The position numbers were made by a program, and so were the translations under genes. From SHZI01 sp031395645 (GTDB taxonomy: Bacteria; Pseudomonadota; Gammaproteobacteria; Steroidobacterales; GCA-2729495): DNA of 64,000 bases. Position 1 is the first letter of the stretch. Every line of letters starts with the position of its first letter. The stretch spans positions 5,188 through 69,187 of the forward strand of contig JANNJM010000098.1 of the NCBI GenBank assembly GCA_031395645.1, given 5' to 3'. The notes under the pieces are model-generated. The model searched no databases and had not been told where the DNA came from. It saw only the letters and a list, made by a program, of their open reading frames with translations. Below are positions 63,981 to 64,000 of the stretch, one piece after another.

Positions 63981-64000
63981 GAGCGGCTTCAGCCGCGACC
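63977..64000. repeat. REP palindrome ending the DUF934 gene
   Basis: GTAGGAGCGGCTTCAGCCGC followed by GACC, reaching the last base of the window. Its TAG (63978-63980) is the stop codon of the DUF934 gene. Confidence 0.88.

Overview
This window looks like chromosomal DNA from a GC-rich gammaproteobacterium. The tsaD / rpsU-yqeY-dnaG-rpoD arrangement, a split B12-dependent ribonucleotide reductase (nrdJa-nrdJb) of the kind known in Pseudomonas, a KDO transferase (outer-membrane LPS), a PEP-CTERM protein and a family of 'GTAGGAGCG..CTTCAG..CGCGAYC' REP palindromes all fit. The species cannot be named from the sequence; a Xanthomonadales/Nevskiales-like lineage is a guess. Genes are packed tightly, with many ATGA/TGATG overlaps and several convergent pairs that overlap at their 3' ends.

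Layout. 1-4 kb: the end of waaA, then nrdJb and nrdJa behind a near-consensus promoter with an NrdR-type dyad. 4.2-11 kb: a Do-family protease, an NDUFA9-like NAD(P) protein, an aminopeptidase lipoprotein, cca, a MidA-like methyltransferase and a FolM-like pteridine reductase. 11-17.7 kb: folK and folB, tsaD, then the macromolecular-synthesis operon rpsU-yqeY-dnaG-rpoD. 17.6-24 kb: a GltB-like FMN protein, an endonuclease/exonuclease/phosphatase protein, a small kinase, an isoprenylcysteine-methyltransferase-like membrane protein, a CAU tRNA (probably Ile2), a glycine-rich RRM protein and an APC permease. 24-34 kb: a sorbosone-dehydrogenase/cytochrome lipoprotein, a frameshifted panE, an acyl-CoA synthetase, a NodIJ-like ABC exporter and lon. 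34-36.3 kb: an accessory patch in which a 215-bp direct repeat, an IS91-type transposase remnant and an SGNH-hydrolase gene lie together. 36.3-44 kb: a DUF2283 pair, small unknown genes, a TGS GTPase, a large GGDEF-EAL protein, a PhoX-like lipoprotein and dusC. 58.6-64 kb: a zinc-ribbon protein, an MsbA-like ABC exporter, small membrane proteins and a siroheme sulfite/nitrite reductase operon.

The most unusual stretch is 45.0-58.4 kb. It holds three ATP-grasp ligase-like proteins: one fused to a 7TM module, one YheC/D-like, and one cyanophycin-synthetase-like with a ruined Mur-ligase P-loop. With them are a CapA-type metallophosphatase, a P-loop NTPase, three alpha/beta-hydrolase modules (one a pseudoenzyme lacking Ser and His and fused to an HlyD-type membrane-fusion protein) and a PEP-CTERM PhoX-like protein. 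I infer an uncharacterised system that makes, modifies or exports a peptide- or polyamide-like cell-surface product. The individual families are recognisable; the joint function is inference.

REP palindromes occur at eight clear places. Several sit exactly on gene ends so that the TAG within GTAGGAG is the gene's stop codon, and in two cases the reading frame runs into the REP and gains a REP-encoded C-terminus.
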